From positions 86,711,529 to 86,775,528 of the forward strand of contig CM043959.1 in NCBI GenBank assembly GCA_014529385.2: a stretch of DNA of 64,000 nt, given 5' to 3'. The stretch's first letter is position 1, and each line of letters begins with the position of its first letter. This document shows, in pieces, positions 31,584 through 42,377 of the stretch. Under the pieces are notes generated by a model that was not told the origin of the DNA, made no database searches, and saw only the letters and a list, made by a program, of their open reading frames with translations. Source of the DNA: Adiantum capillus-veneris (lineage: Eukaryota; Streptophyta; Polypodiopsida; Polypodiales; Pteridaceae). Both the position numbers and the translations under genes were made by a program.

Positions 31584-31700
31584 CATGAAAATGAAATGAA
31601 ATGTAATATTAACGTCTTCAAAAGGCCAAAATGACCTATGAGACCAAAAGGTTGCATGTGGTGAATCTAATACCAGGTCTGGGTACAAAAAGTACAAAGA
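31584..31700 (-). mobile_element. Retroposon 3'-tail-like motif, copy 3
   Basis: CATGAAAATGAAATGAAATG then TAATATTAACGTCTTCAAAA and GGCC follow the GA tract, matching copies 1 and 2. Minus-strand orientation, with (TC)n as the tail. Confidence 0.4.
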
Positions 31701-32129
31701 ACTGAAAAGAAAATAGTGGGTAGGGGTGGGGTGAAAGCTGATACAAAGGGAATACAAAGGGTGAGCTGATACAATGGAGCTCTCTGGCAATTTGCAAAGG
31801 TGACCTAGAGGTGGGCAAAAAGTGGGGGGCCCTAAACTGAGACCAGATCTGAGGCGGCGCCCAACTAATAAGCCACCTCATCTAAACATGGGGCAATTGG
31901 ACCAAAAAAAGTCAATTCACTAATAAAAGGTCCAAGACAATGATAATGGACCAGCATGGACTAAAATGCATATGCAAGGCCAATCTGGCCATGCATGACA
32001 TGCAACCTAGAATGCCGCCAATTAGCGATGACATATTTGCAACATTTCCTCTGCAACGCCATATGGGTCATGCAACTCCACATGGCTAAAGAAAATAATC
32101 CACTCTAGGGCAAAGAAGAGGTTTGGTCA

Positions 32130-32560
32130 GAAGATGTCGATGGTGAGACAATAGTCCAATCTGTCCAACCATGCTGAGTGCAATCCCGAACAAAGTGGTA
32201 ATGAACATCAATCGCTTAGTCGATGGTGAGACAATAGTCCAATCTGTCCAACCATGCTGAGTGCAATCCCGAACAAAGTGATAACGAACATCAATGTGCT
32301 TAGTCCGTCCACGAACACGACTCTGAGATTCTGAATAAATAGTTGCAGGAGTTGAAGGTGCAGTAGCAAGATGGTTTTACATGAAAGGGTTGGTCCACAT
32401 GAAGATCCTCCTCTATATATCTAAGTGATAAATGCTCCAAACTATGAGTTTCCTCAATAGAAGACATCATAGCCACTATCCACTGAGGTTGAAACGTAGC
32501 CTCCTCTCCAAAATTGGGCTCAACAACCTGTGACATCAAACAATACTTCACCTCCACTGC
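32130..32560 (-). mobile_element. Decayed Ty1/copia fragment (RT start and RNase H end)
   Basis: On the minus strand, 32557-32450 resembles the start of copia RT (VVEPNFGEEATFQPQWIVAM). Near 32310-32250, GRTKHIDVRYHFVRDC is the conserved copia RNase H end (compare element G, TKHIDVRYHFIRQV). The middle is deleted. The RNase H end is present twice as an 80-bp tandem duplication (about 32139-32218 and 32222-32301). Confidence 0.75.
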
Positions 32561-32747
32561 ACTTCCAGTAACACAACCAGTAGATTGTTGTCAAGTGCAA
32601 CGGAATTGAAATGGTGAAGATCTAGGTTATACACTTCCACAAATCCTTTCCTTTCTTTCCTTGCGTTAACGATTCCTTTTAGCTTGAATGATGGTTCCTT
32701 TTCCCTTTGCCTGAAGAGAGGGAATGAGACAGTGCGGTAGAGATGTG

Positions 32748-32780
<33 letters not shown>

Positions 32781-33000
32781 AGAATGACACCAGATGGGGT
32801 CCCAACCAACCCTCTCAAGGGCCCCCCACACCGTTTCTGATGTGGTATTAGCTTTAGATTGCGTAAATGGAGTGTACACACATGCAATATCTCAAGTGTA
32901 GACTCTCCAGACTTGAATGGTGAATGTCGCCGCGGTAACTCCTCAAGACCAGGCACCTCCGAGGCTAATTTGATGCACCTTTGGATCCTTCTCGATGTGG
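32561..33000. other. Unassigned sequence with (GA)n
   Basis: Contains a GA tract at 32748-32774 and no recognisable coding motif. The junction to element C lies at about 33001. Confidence 0.5.
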
Positions 33001-33560
33001 GATTGCTCTCAAGTGTTGTTGGTTTTGAAGAAACACAGATCTTGGAGGATGTGCATCGATTATAGAGCTCTCAACAAAATCACCATCAAGAATAGATTTC
33101 CGATTCCTAGGATCGATGATATACTCGACAGGTTACAAGGATCCTCGTGTTTTAGCAAGATTGACTTGAAGAGTGGATATCATCAGATCCGAATCGCGCC
33201 GAGAGACGTCTACAAAACAGCCTTTCGGACTACTTTTGGGTTATTTGAGTTTTTGGTGATGCCTTTCGGCTTAACCAATGCTCCTGCGACATTTAACCGG
33301 ATGATGGACAGGATTTTTCGAGAGTACAAGCTATTTGTTGGCACTTTCTTTGACGACATCATTGTTATCTCCAAGAATGAGGCAGAACACAAAGATCATC
33401 TGCTTCAGGTCCTTTAGGCATTACGAGATCACAAGTTAGTGATTAATGCAAAGAAAAGTGAATTTTTCCTACCAGAGATGCACTTTTTGGGACACTGTCT
33501 TAGCAGCAAGAGTGCAAATGGTTCCGGCCAAGATAGAGACTATACATGATTTGCCCGATT
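33001..33560 (+). pseudogene. Element C reverse transcriptase (truncated)
   Basis: Open to 33417 with [50 protein letters not shown] and FFDD ([10 protein letters not shown]). A TAG near 33416 ends the frame, and frameshifts plus a deletion remove the region matching [16 protein letters not shown]. Confidence 0.85.
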
Positions 33561-33588
33561 TGAAGAATGTCCAGAGGTTGCTTCCCCT

Positions 33589-34266
33589 TTGCATGTCTTG
33601 ACACAGAAAGGAGTCCCTTTCTCGTGGGAATCCACAGAGGTGACTGCCTTTCAAACATTGAAAGAGAAATTGACTACGGGACCAGTTTTGACTTTGCCAG
33701 ATTTGCAGAAGTCATTTGAAGTATATTGTGATGCTTGTGGTCGTAGTCTGGGTGCGGTCTTGATGCAAGAAGGCCATGTCATTGCTTACGAGAGCCGATT
33801 GTTCTCTAGGCCGGAGATGACAGCACAGATATATGAGAAAGAGCTTTTGGCGGTTATCCATGCTCTTACTCAGTGGCGGCATTACCTACTCGGAGCGGAG
33901 TTTACTGTCTTTACAGACCATCAGAGTTTGCGCTACTTCTTGTCACAGAAGCAGCTTTCGGAAAAGCAAATGCGGTGGGCGAACATCTTGTCACAGTTTC
34001 ACTTCCAGATTGTCCATGTGCAAGGACAGAAGAATGTGGTGGCAGATGCTTTGTCTCGGAAGCCGTTGGTTCTGGCTATTTCTACGATACATCATAGGAG
34101 CTTCGAGGATATAGTCGATCAGTATGCCACAGATACAAATTTTGCAGATATTTTCACGAGGATACGGGATGGGGAGACAGTAGCAGGATACTCCATTCGG
34201 GAAGGCTACTTGATGAGAAAGACTGTTGTGCGTTACACAACCATTGAGGGAAAAGGTTATGACTGA
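33589..34266 (+). pseudogene. Element C RNase H
   Basis: A 225-codon open piece with all motifs: [39 protein letters not shown] and VVADALSRKP. Unlike element A, the first motif is intact. It is cut off from RT by the preceding deletion. Confidence 0.88.
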
Positions 34267-35090
34267 ATGCCACTGTCCACCTTTTACGAGTCATCGTGGC
34301 ATTGCTACCACCATGAAGGGGGTAGAGAGATACTTCTTTTGGCCGAGACTCAAAAAGAATGTGGAAGAGTTTGTGCGTAGTTGCTTAGTATGCCAGAAGG
34401 TCAAGTTCGACAGGCATAAGGCACAAGGATTGTTACAACCTTTACCCATACCCACCCGCCCCCGGGAAAGTATTGCGATGGATTTCATTTTTGATCTCCC
34501 AAGAACACAAAGTGGTCACGATGGTATCTCGACTGTTATTGACAGATTTAGCAAACAGGCTCATTTCATTCCAATGAAGAAAATAGTCAAGCCGGATCAC
34601 TTAGCGAGACTGTTTGTGGCCTAGATCTTCAGATTCCATGGCATACCTGAGACGATTGTCTCCGACAAAGACCCCAGATTTACGAGTTTGTTTTGGAAGG
34701 CAATTTGAGAGAACATTGGCACGCCGTTGCAGTTCTCGTCATCGTTCCACCCGCAGACTGATGGGCAATCTGAGATTGCAAATTCAATGGTTCTAGATTT
34801 ATTGAAGTCTTATATCTCTGATTAGAAGACTCAATGGGAAAAGTACTTACCTTTGGTGGAATTTGCCTACAATAACACAATACACTCTTCGACGGGGAAG
34901 GCGCCATTTGAGATTGTTGAAGGTGTTGCGAAGGTTCCACCCTTCCTAAGCACAAAAGATAAGATCTTTGAAGCGGATGAATATACGAGAGATTTGGATA
35001 CGGCTTTTGCCAAGGTTCGCGAGACTTTGCACAAGTCTCAAGAACGACAGAAAAAGGTAGCGGATCGCCATCGTCGCGACTTGAAATGAT
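34226..35090 (+). pseudogene. Element C integrase (several stops)
   Basis: The zinc region HCPPFTSHRG..SCLVCQ and the first core Asp region ([25 protein letters not shown]) are open to 34624, where a TAG follows RLFVA. Later parts (SDKDPRFTS, DGQSEIANS) lie between two more stops. The segment DRFSKQAHFIP that element A lacks is present here. Confidence 0.85.
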
Positions 35091-35531
35091 TGGGTGCTCT
35101 TACGTTTTGAGAAGGCATGCCTAAGAAAGAAAAAGGGAAAGGAGAGGCTTTTTCCAAAGCTTAGTATGCGATACTACGGACCTTTCCAGATCACTGAAAT
35201 GATAAATGATGTCTCCTTCCGATTGAAACTGCCAGATACTTGGAGGATTCACAATGTATTCCATGTGAGTCTCTTGAAACCTTTTTAAGGGTGATGTGCC
35301 TGATGATGGGGAGCCTGATGAGCAACCCGAAGTGGAAGAAAACGAGGAGATCCTTGTTCTTGAACAGATTTTGGTACATAAAGATACGAAGACAAAAGGT
35401 AAAGTCCGAAGGCGGTTCTTGGTTAAGTTCAAGAACTATCCTGCATTGGATGCGTAGTGGATGGAGGAGGAGGACCTAGCAGATACTCCTCAGATTATGA
35501 AACTTTACCTCGATGCTTTTGGTTTAGAATA
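35091..35531 (+). pseudogene. Element C integrase tail and chromodomain-like end
   Basis: Contains [23 protein letters not shown], an acidic linker, then RRRFLVKFKNYPALDA and WMEEEDLADTP. A TAG (35456-35458) stands where element A has AAG. Confidence 0.8.
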
Positions 35532-36123
35532 GTCGACTCCAAACTGAACCCAGAATTCAGCTTGGCCGGAGATCTGGTGCAGTGGGATGCACAAGAGGGG
35601 AGTCGCTCCGCTCCTTTGTCAACAGATGCCTTGATTTAGATACTAGAGTCACTGATGTCTCTTTGAGCTTCAGGGATACTGAAAGCTGACAGTATTCTGC
35701 TGTATGACTTTAATGAAATGGAATTCCTGATTATGATACTGATTTGTTCTTGACTTCTCGTAAGTGCAGGAATTGATAGACGAAATGACTACAGCATTTT
35801 GGTCTGATTGATCTCAAATAGACATGGTTGCAATAGGGGTTAGTCAATCGGACATCGATGAGGTCCCGATTGGACCTAGATGAGATTGCTAGCTACATTG
35901 CCGATAAATCATGGTCTAAGATCCGAATGAATGTTGAATGTCCTGTGATGTCTAGTGATATCCTGTGATGTCGTGTGATGTGACTGTCGATTTGGTACAT
36001 GTGCTAGATGTGCGTTCCTAGTATGTAGGTACTAACAGTCAGTGTCTGCTAAGACGGTTTATGGCTTTTGTCGGTTTTGCAGGCGTAATCGTGGTCGACC
36101 ACAATGCTTTCAAGAGGGGGGTA

Positions 36124-36351
36124 TGTCACAAAGTGATGACGTGGCTACCGACAACAAAAACCCTAATTTCTGCCAAAAGCCCTAATTTTCAGAAAACCCT
36201 AATTTCTGAAAACCCTAACCCTAACTGTTGGCTGGAAACCCTAATCAGGCGGGAAATGCCACGTGGCAACAGTTCCGGGATTTGCGGCGTGATTGACGGA
36301 AGTGGGAAAAAAGCCAGCGACGCAATTCTTGCTTTTTCCTTTACGCCTTGG

Positions 36352-36400
<49 letters not shown>

Positions 36401-36752
36401 AATTGCTTTATTTTGCTCTCATTGAGAGAGAGAGAGAGAGAAACTGCTTTTGACTGAAAGCTTTTGGGGCTCTGCTTTTGGGCATCGCTTGTAATTTTTA
36501 TATACGCGGTGAGGGCCTCACTTCTCAGAGAATCTGGACACAGAGTCTGAGAGGGAAACCCTAACTTTGACATTGATTTAATACAAAAAGAAATACCGAA
36601 AGGGACGCCAGTCTATGGGGCCAATATCTCTAGGCACGGAACTCTACCGGGCCAGGCCAGTGCAAATCTATTGTGATCTGTGAAATTTTTTGAAGTGGTT
36701 ATTTGGTGCTGTCGCGATTGATTCTTGACTTGGAGTATCCAAGTCTGTTACA
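36124..36752 (+). repeat. Element C 3' LTR (629 bp)
   Basis: TGTCACAAAGTGATGACGTG.. to ..CAAGTCTGTTACA, preceded by the polypurine tract CAAGAGGGGGG. It is more diverged from the element A LTRs than these are from each other. U3 has five AAACCCTAA motifs including CCCTAACCCTAAC, and two GA tracts (36354-36398 and 36424-36440). A TATA-like TTTTTATATA lies at about 36496. Confidence 0.92.
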
Positions 36753-37959
36753 AATAGCTCTAGGTCTGAGCATGTGCCTTTTATCAAATCTGTCCTTATT
36801 CTTCAACCTTGCATCTTTTAATCGTGCTATTGCAATCTCAATATCTTGAGGTCTTCTTACTAATTGTTGTATGCAAAGCAAGAAGGTCTTCCCTACTCAT
36901 TCCATTTTCCCAAGACAATACATTCCATGTGGGAATTACATCCTCAATTGGCATTATAGGTTTCTGACCATACATCAACTCAAAAGGCATATAACCAGTT
37001 ACTGAGCTATGAGTTGTGCGATCAGCCCATAAAGCATAAGGCAATAACCTAGGCCACTCTCCCATTTTACCTTTGCATGCCTTAGCCACAGCTTTAATGA
37101 TAGGAGGATGCCCACGTTCTGATTTACCATTCCCTTCAGGATTGTATGCAGTAGTGAGAGCGAGTTTAATGCCCAATCTAGAGAAAAAATCCCTTGCTTT
37201 GTCACCATCCAACTCACCCTTATCCGCTGTTATTTTCCCAACACAACCATAACGGCTAGTTACATCATCCAAGAGGAACTTACATATCCCTTCTGTGCTT
37301 TTTGTTCTTAGAGCACGACCTTCAACCTGATCAGTTAAGTCTCCTCGTGCAAACACTATGTATCTCATTTGCCATAAACCCAATGGCATTGTAACCAGAT
37401 CTACTACCCACTTGTAGTGCATGGCCAATGGGTAAGTAGGGTGCAACCCATCACGATGACGTACATTTTAATACATTTGACAAGTTTCACAAGACTCCAC
37501 AAAGTGAGATACATCTTTATACATACCTTTCCACCAATACCTCTCTTTCATTTTAAATAAGGTGGCCCATACACCTCTACGTCCAGCATAAAGACTCTCA
37601 TGAAACTTTTTCATAAGCTCATTTTGAGCATCCTTATCATTCACAACTCTAAACGGCATCCCATTTCTTTGTTTCAGATGTTTCCACAAGTATCCATCTT
37701 TCAAAAAGTATCCATAGGCTTCTCTGCGTATTCTTTTGAACTCTTGATCTGTCCACCCTTCTTGCTTTGTCAAAGTTCTCAAATAGCGTCCAATGAGCAA
37801 CCAGTCACCTTGATATAGGTCCTCTGTAAATGACTCAAGTGCATTTGACAAGCAAACATGATCACCCTTTGCATAAGAGCTACAATAAAACCTTGTGCCT
37901 ACATCATCACCCTCAATAACCATTTCTTCTTCATTTTCATACCTTGCTCTTGAAAGCAT
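36753..37959 (-). pseudogene. Element D integrase
   Basis: Pieces 37468-37959 and 36838-37446, with a TAA between them. The zinc region reads HESLYAGRRGV..CETC, with Arg where the second His is expected. The core has VVDLVTMP, ITADKGE and GNGKSERG, giving D, D and about 35 residues later E. The sequence continues to 36753, where element C begins. Confidence 0.82.
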
Positions 37960-38532
37960 ATCCGCAACTGGATTATCTTTCCCTGCAATATGCTTAAATT
38001 CTAGATTTAAGGACTTTATGTAGGCAATCTATCTCAATATAGCAATATCAGGAGTTGAGCAGCTTGTGATCATTCCAAGAAGAGGTAGACAATCAGTCTC
38101 CACTATTACATTTGCACCTATCAAATACTCTTTATCGCATTTCAGGGCCGTAATTGCTCCCCATAATTCCCTTTTCACCTGTGGATAATTGCGTTGACGA
38201 GCACTTAGGACTTTTGCTCCAAATATCACTACATATCGTTTACCATCTTCATCATCTTGGTCAATCGCCCATCCAATTCCTGTGGGGCTAGTGTCTACTG
38301 TCACAATCACATGTCTTCCACAATCATAGTTTACTTTCCTAAAAGTTGGTGACATAAGCAACAACGTCTTTAATTTCCTCATGGCATGTGTATGCATTTC
38401 TTCCCATTGAAACTTTTGGTTCTTTCTCAAAAGTTGATACAAAGGCTCTGCTACATGTGCATAATGTGGAATCCAGATAACATAAAACACGCATGTACCC
38501 AAGAACCTTCGAACCTCAGTGAATTTATGCAT
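37960..38532 (-). pseudogene. Element D RNase H
   Basis: Catalytic motifs VTVDTSPTGIGWAI, VKRELWGAI and VETDCLPLL are present. A TAG near 38027-38029 interrupts the following IAYIKSLNLEFKHIAGKDN, and the frame resumes into the linker to integrase. Confidence 0.82.
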
Positions 38533-39737
38533 TTCTCTTTCATTCTTTGAATTACATCAATCTTTGCAGGACAAGGCCTTCTACCATATGGCCCACACAT
38601 ATGTCCTACAATAAGAACTTCATTCACACCAAACACTAACTTTTGGCCAGACAAGGTAAGGTTCACTTCTTCCAACCTTGACAAGATCTTATCACAATCA
38701 TTGATATGGTTTGCCACATACTTGCGACACCCCCTCGAGTCCAGAGCCACATCTATATCACCTACATCACATCCTTTGATTGGCACATCATCAAGGAAAG
38801 GCATTGTAGTTTGAAGTATGAAGTTATGTAAGACTTTGTTCATACCATTCATCATATGTGCAATTGAATTAGTTGCTCCCTGAGGTAGGGTGCACAACCT
38901 TACCAGGCCCAAAGGTGTCCTCATGGTAGTCAGGTCCATGCTTTCCATTGCTAGTTGGAACTGATTATACCCTGAGTACAAATCTCCCATAGAATATATT
39001 GCCCTTCCTGCAAATGCCTCTGCAAATTCATCTACAACTGGCCCTGTATCCACATTTCTGATTGTCACCTTATTTACAAGTTGCATATCTTGAATAAAGC
39101 GTAAAGAACCATTTTTCTTTGGAACTATGAACCACCTGTTTGAATATGGAGCACAAGAAGGCTCCAAAATACCCATCTTCATCTTTTCATTAAGCAGCTC
39201 AATGAGTTTTGGCAAATGAGCCTTTGGAATTGGAATAGGCCTCAAGTTCCAAGGTACATGAGGGATAGTGAAGATCACCATTGGAGCAACAATGGATGGA
39301 TCAACACATCCTATCTCATGCGCCTCGAATGCAAAAGCCTTTCCATGTTTGGCAAGCATTTCTTCAAAGCATACTCTTTCAACATTTGTCAAACTGTCCT
39401 TGCAACCAATTTTTAACTCCTTCAAAGTATCATGTGTAAACGTATGTCCAATCTTGCTCGGCTCACGAAGACTAGGTTGCAAAGCAGCTTGATCCATCTT
39501 ATCCGTACAGTCTTTTGGTAGAGGTAATGCCACTACTCGTACATCAACACCTTGAGCATTTTTGAAATCCTCAATGACTTTATACATTTCTATTGAGCAA
39601 ACTTTCACAACCTCACTTTCCATACGCAAATTGCAATCCGCTAAAGACTCCAAGTCTTGCATAGTATCCACAAACGAACACTCATCAAATACTCCTGTAA
39701 TGCATTCATCATTTTCTAGCAAACCATTCATCTTCAA
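38520..39737 (-). pseudogene. Element D reverse transcriptase
   Basis: A long open piece (428 codons, 38451-39737) with the RT fingers (HVPWNLRPIPIPKAHL, YSNRWFIVPKKNGSLRF), palm (YSMGDLYSGYNQFQLA) and the catalytic box PFLDDVPIKG (FLDD). This part of the polyprotein is well preserved. The 3' end overlaps the RNase H piece in another frame. Confidence 0.85.
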
Positions 39738-39863
39738 ACCTCTTTGTACACTATTTACATATTGTCGTTCACCCCGCTTTAAGTCCTCACACTTTGTAAA
39801 AGCAATAGATCCATAGTCTGTTAATCCTACAAAACCTGAAGAAAATGTTTCCTTTGCATTACA

Positions 39864-40472
39864 TCATGCGAGAACTTTTCTCTTCTTGTACCACTGCAAT
39901 CCCGATCTACAATGGTACATGGCCAAAACCCTCATATCCCTGTAATCCTTGAATTCTTTGTTTGTCTTTGGCAAGGATTGCTCTCTAAGACTTTCACGGT
40001 TCCTTTCATGGTCCACACAAATAGTAAGGAATTGTACTACAGGCTTCCCATCCCTGCTCCTTATCCTAGCATAAGCTGACCCATCGTCCATTACCTTGGT
40101 TTCCATGCGAGTAGCAATGATGTATAGCTGCCCAAGGATAAGAGGGTATGTAGACATCTCCTGTACAAAGAAATTTTGGTAATCTTTCACATCTCCTATA
40201 GTCACCTTTACATTTGGACAAGCTCCGTACAACTCTCCTAATGAGTTGTTTGCTGCACAGATCATCCATCCATGATTTATATCAATTAGCCATTTTCCCT
40301 TTTGATATAAACTCTTTGACATAAGATTAATTTCTGACCCATGATCTATCAGCGCAATGTATGGCTCTTCTAAGTCTCCCACTTTCACTAGGGTCTCAGT
40401 AGTTGCTCTTGCCCAGTGACTCTTCAAGTAGTAACTCTTGTGAGTGGTCTCGACTTCATCTTCCTCATCCAA
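39864..40472 (-). pseudogene. Element D aspartic protease
   Basis: The active-site region reads YIALIDHGSEINLMSKSL, so the usual D-S/T-G is D-H-G; the catalytic Asp stays. Downstream YPLILGQLYI resembles the hydrophobic-Gly motif that ends the protease. Separated by stops from gag and RT. Confidence 0.75.
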
Positions 40473-40583
40473 GAAGTGAACCTATTATACTCCTCCCCTA
40501 GACTTGTAACATCCAACAATAGTTTGGTCACCTTGCTCACCATAGACCTGTACTCCTTGTGTATTTAAAGTCTCTTCTTCACC

Positions 40584-41036
40584 CTATACATGGATAGATT
40601 CAGTAAGAGACTGTCGCTTCCTCTTGATGATATCCATTATCTCTTCATGGAACTCCCTTTTCATTATTGCAAGGACCTCACCCAACGTAAATTCCACCTT
40701 ACTGTTCAAAATCCTCTCTTCCAAAATCTTTTTGAGGTCTGTTGCCACCTCTATTTCAGATTGGAGCTTGTAGGCCGGACCCTTTGCTTTGGATTTTGTT
40801 GCATCCTTCTTCTTTTCTTTAGAGGCTTCTTGCATAGGCACTTCGGGGACAGGCATCTGTTGCGGGGAAAGTGATCTAGGAGGCACTGTGTCATTTTTTC
40901 CCCCACTCCTCGTCGCCTGTTTTGAAGGCCCTTCATCCCCATTCTCACGCCTACATTTCTCTTCGACAACGGTCTCATTGGCTTGACATTTGGCAATGTA
41001 TGCATGCATTGACAAAGAGTAATAGGGTCGTTCCAA
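40584..41036 (-). pseudogene. Element D gag-protease linker
   Basis: A 150-codon charged segment (MERPYYSLSMHAYIAK.., EIVMDIIKRKRQS-like end) between gag and protease. It starts after a frame break near 41040. No domain recognised. Confidence 0.55.
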
Positions 41037-41173
41037 CCTGTTTCTAGCCGAATGCAGTCTCCAGCTTCATGTAAAACCTCTTTAGTCATTTTACCTTTCA
41101 CAGTAGACTCTATTGCCCATGGCCACAGTTCTCCAATCCCATTAGATGCTTCTTCTCCAACCTTGACTCCTTT

Positions 41174-42323
41174 CTACTTAACAGGTTCCACCTTTAACCC
41201 ATAGGCAGCTGCCTCAACCATTGAGATGGCACGGCTAGTAGCCATGTCCTCGATTAGCTTCTTCATTCCACCTTTGCCAAAGTTTGTACCCAAGAGCTTA
41301 CCTCTTTCACTTAAATGAATTTTGCCATCTTTAAAGAAAACAAGCTCCTTTGTAAAAGCATCTTTGAAACTTTCACAATCCCTCCTTCCATGGTCAGTAC
41401 TATCACACCATATGCATCTATTCACAAAACCTTCTCTGCTTTGAGGTCGTTGCACTGTAGATTGACCTGATGGTTGCCCCTTCTCTTCTAACCTTGTAAG
41501 CTTTAACTTCAATTCTTGCATTCCCTTAACAATATCATCGAGGATGGATTTGTCACTCTTTGGAACCACAATCACAGGCTTCATGGGACTCTTGGGAACA
41601 CTTGGGACTTGACTAGGGTTGATGATCATCTTGTCTCTTCGTCGTTGTCGCTTGGCTAGCAATGAAATTGCATCTTCGACCTCATTCCAATCAGTCTTTA
41701 ATCCCTGTTCCGCATCCTTATCCTCAAGCAGTAACTCTAACTTCTCTTGAATCTCTTTGCCTGCAGCTTGCAAAAAGAGCTCTGTCTTCTTTGAGTTTAG
41801 GGTAGCCTTGTCAGTCCTTGAAAGTTGATCATAGCGGCGTTCAAATTCCCTTTGCAGTTCGGTAGGCGAAAGTCCCTCTTTTGGCCGAACTACCCACTCT
41901 AGAAAAGTCCTCTTTGTCACCCTTTCGGAGTCTTCCATGAAATAATCTTCTTTCAAGGCTAATTTGAATGCTTCCCAAGTTGCCCCATGCTCATTTCTAA
42001 TTCCCCTTACATGCTCTCTAATTTCGGGAACCACAGCTAGTTCAAAACTTTGCACCATCTCTGCTTCGGGCACTCGATGAAGCTCCATCTCCTTTTATAT
42101 ATCCACAAAGATACTTTGTTACATCTTTACCTTTAAATTGGTCCATTTTCTTCACCACAGATTGAAGCGCTTTAGTTGAGGAAAGCTCCCTCCTTTCTGC
42201 AGCTTGCTGCTGCTGCATAAACATCGCAAAAGCTTGAAACATTTGCATTGTGACAGGATCAAACAGAACCCCATGTTGCTCTTGTTGCTTCATAGCTTTA
42301 AAACTTTCTTTTGATAACTTCAA
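41174..42323 (-). pseudogene. Element D gag
   Basis: Two overlapping pieces (42042-42323 and 41174-42088). The first has a Gln-rich start (MFMQQQQAAERREL); the second has the gag-like region (ATWEAFKLALKEDYF, ELQREFERRYDQLS) and a CX2CX4HX4C knuckle, CIWCDSTDHGRRDC. The overlap means one frameshift near 42060. Confidence 0.8.
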
Positions 42324-42352
42324 TGAAGCTTTTGAACCCTCACCCTAGCCTA

Positions 42353-42371
42353 CTTCGCGTCGGGTTCACCA
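42353..42371 (-). promoter_or_regulatory. Primer-binding site of element D, tRNA-Trp-like
   Basis: On the minus strand TGGTGAACCCGACGCGAAG. From memory the plant tRNA-Trp 3' end is ..CACGTCGGGTTCACCA, which pairs with it except for one base. Six bases separate it from the presumed LTR end at 42378. Confidence 0.65.
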
Positions 42372-42377
42372 AACTTT

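Larger units (their letters stand above)
31236..32125. other. Upstream of TGD5-like gene; repeats, no gene recognised
   Basis: Probable TGD5 promoter and 5' untranslated region (to about 31400), then GAA/GA repeats (31540-31583), a retroposon tail-like block (31584-31700) and unassigned sequence. Confidence 0.45.
33001..36752 (+). mobile_element. Element C: 5'-truncated chromovirus of the element A family
   Basis: From about 33001 the sequence matches element A from the RT block VLLVLKK onward, through RNase H, integrase, the chromodomain-like end, the polypurine tract and one LTR (36124-36752). The 5' LTR, gag and protease are missing. Its right end abuts integrase sequence of element D (minus), so it inserted into D; the left part of D and of C were later lost. 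Confidence 0.9.

Noticed and set aside
36061-36453. 130-codon plus-strand frame
   Set aside because: Runs through the polypurine tract and LTR of element C and its GA tract; not a gene.
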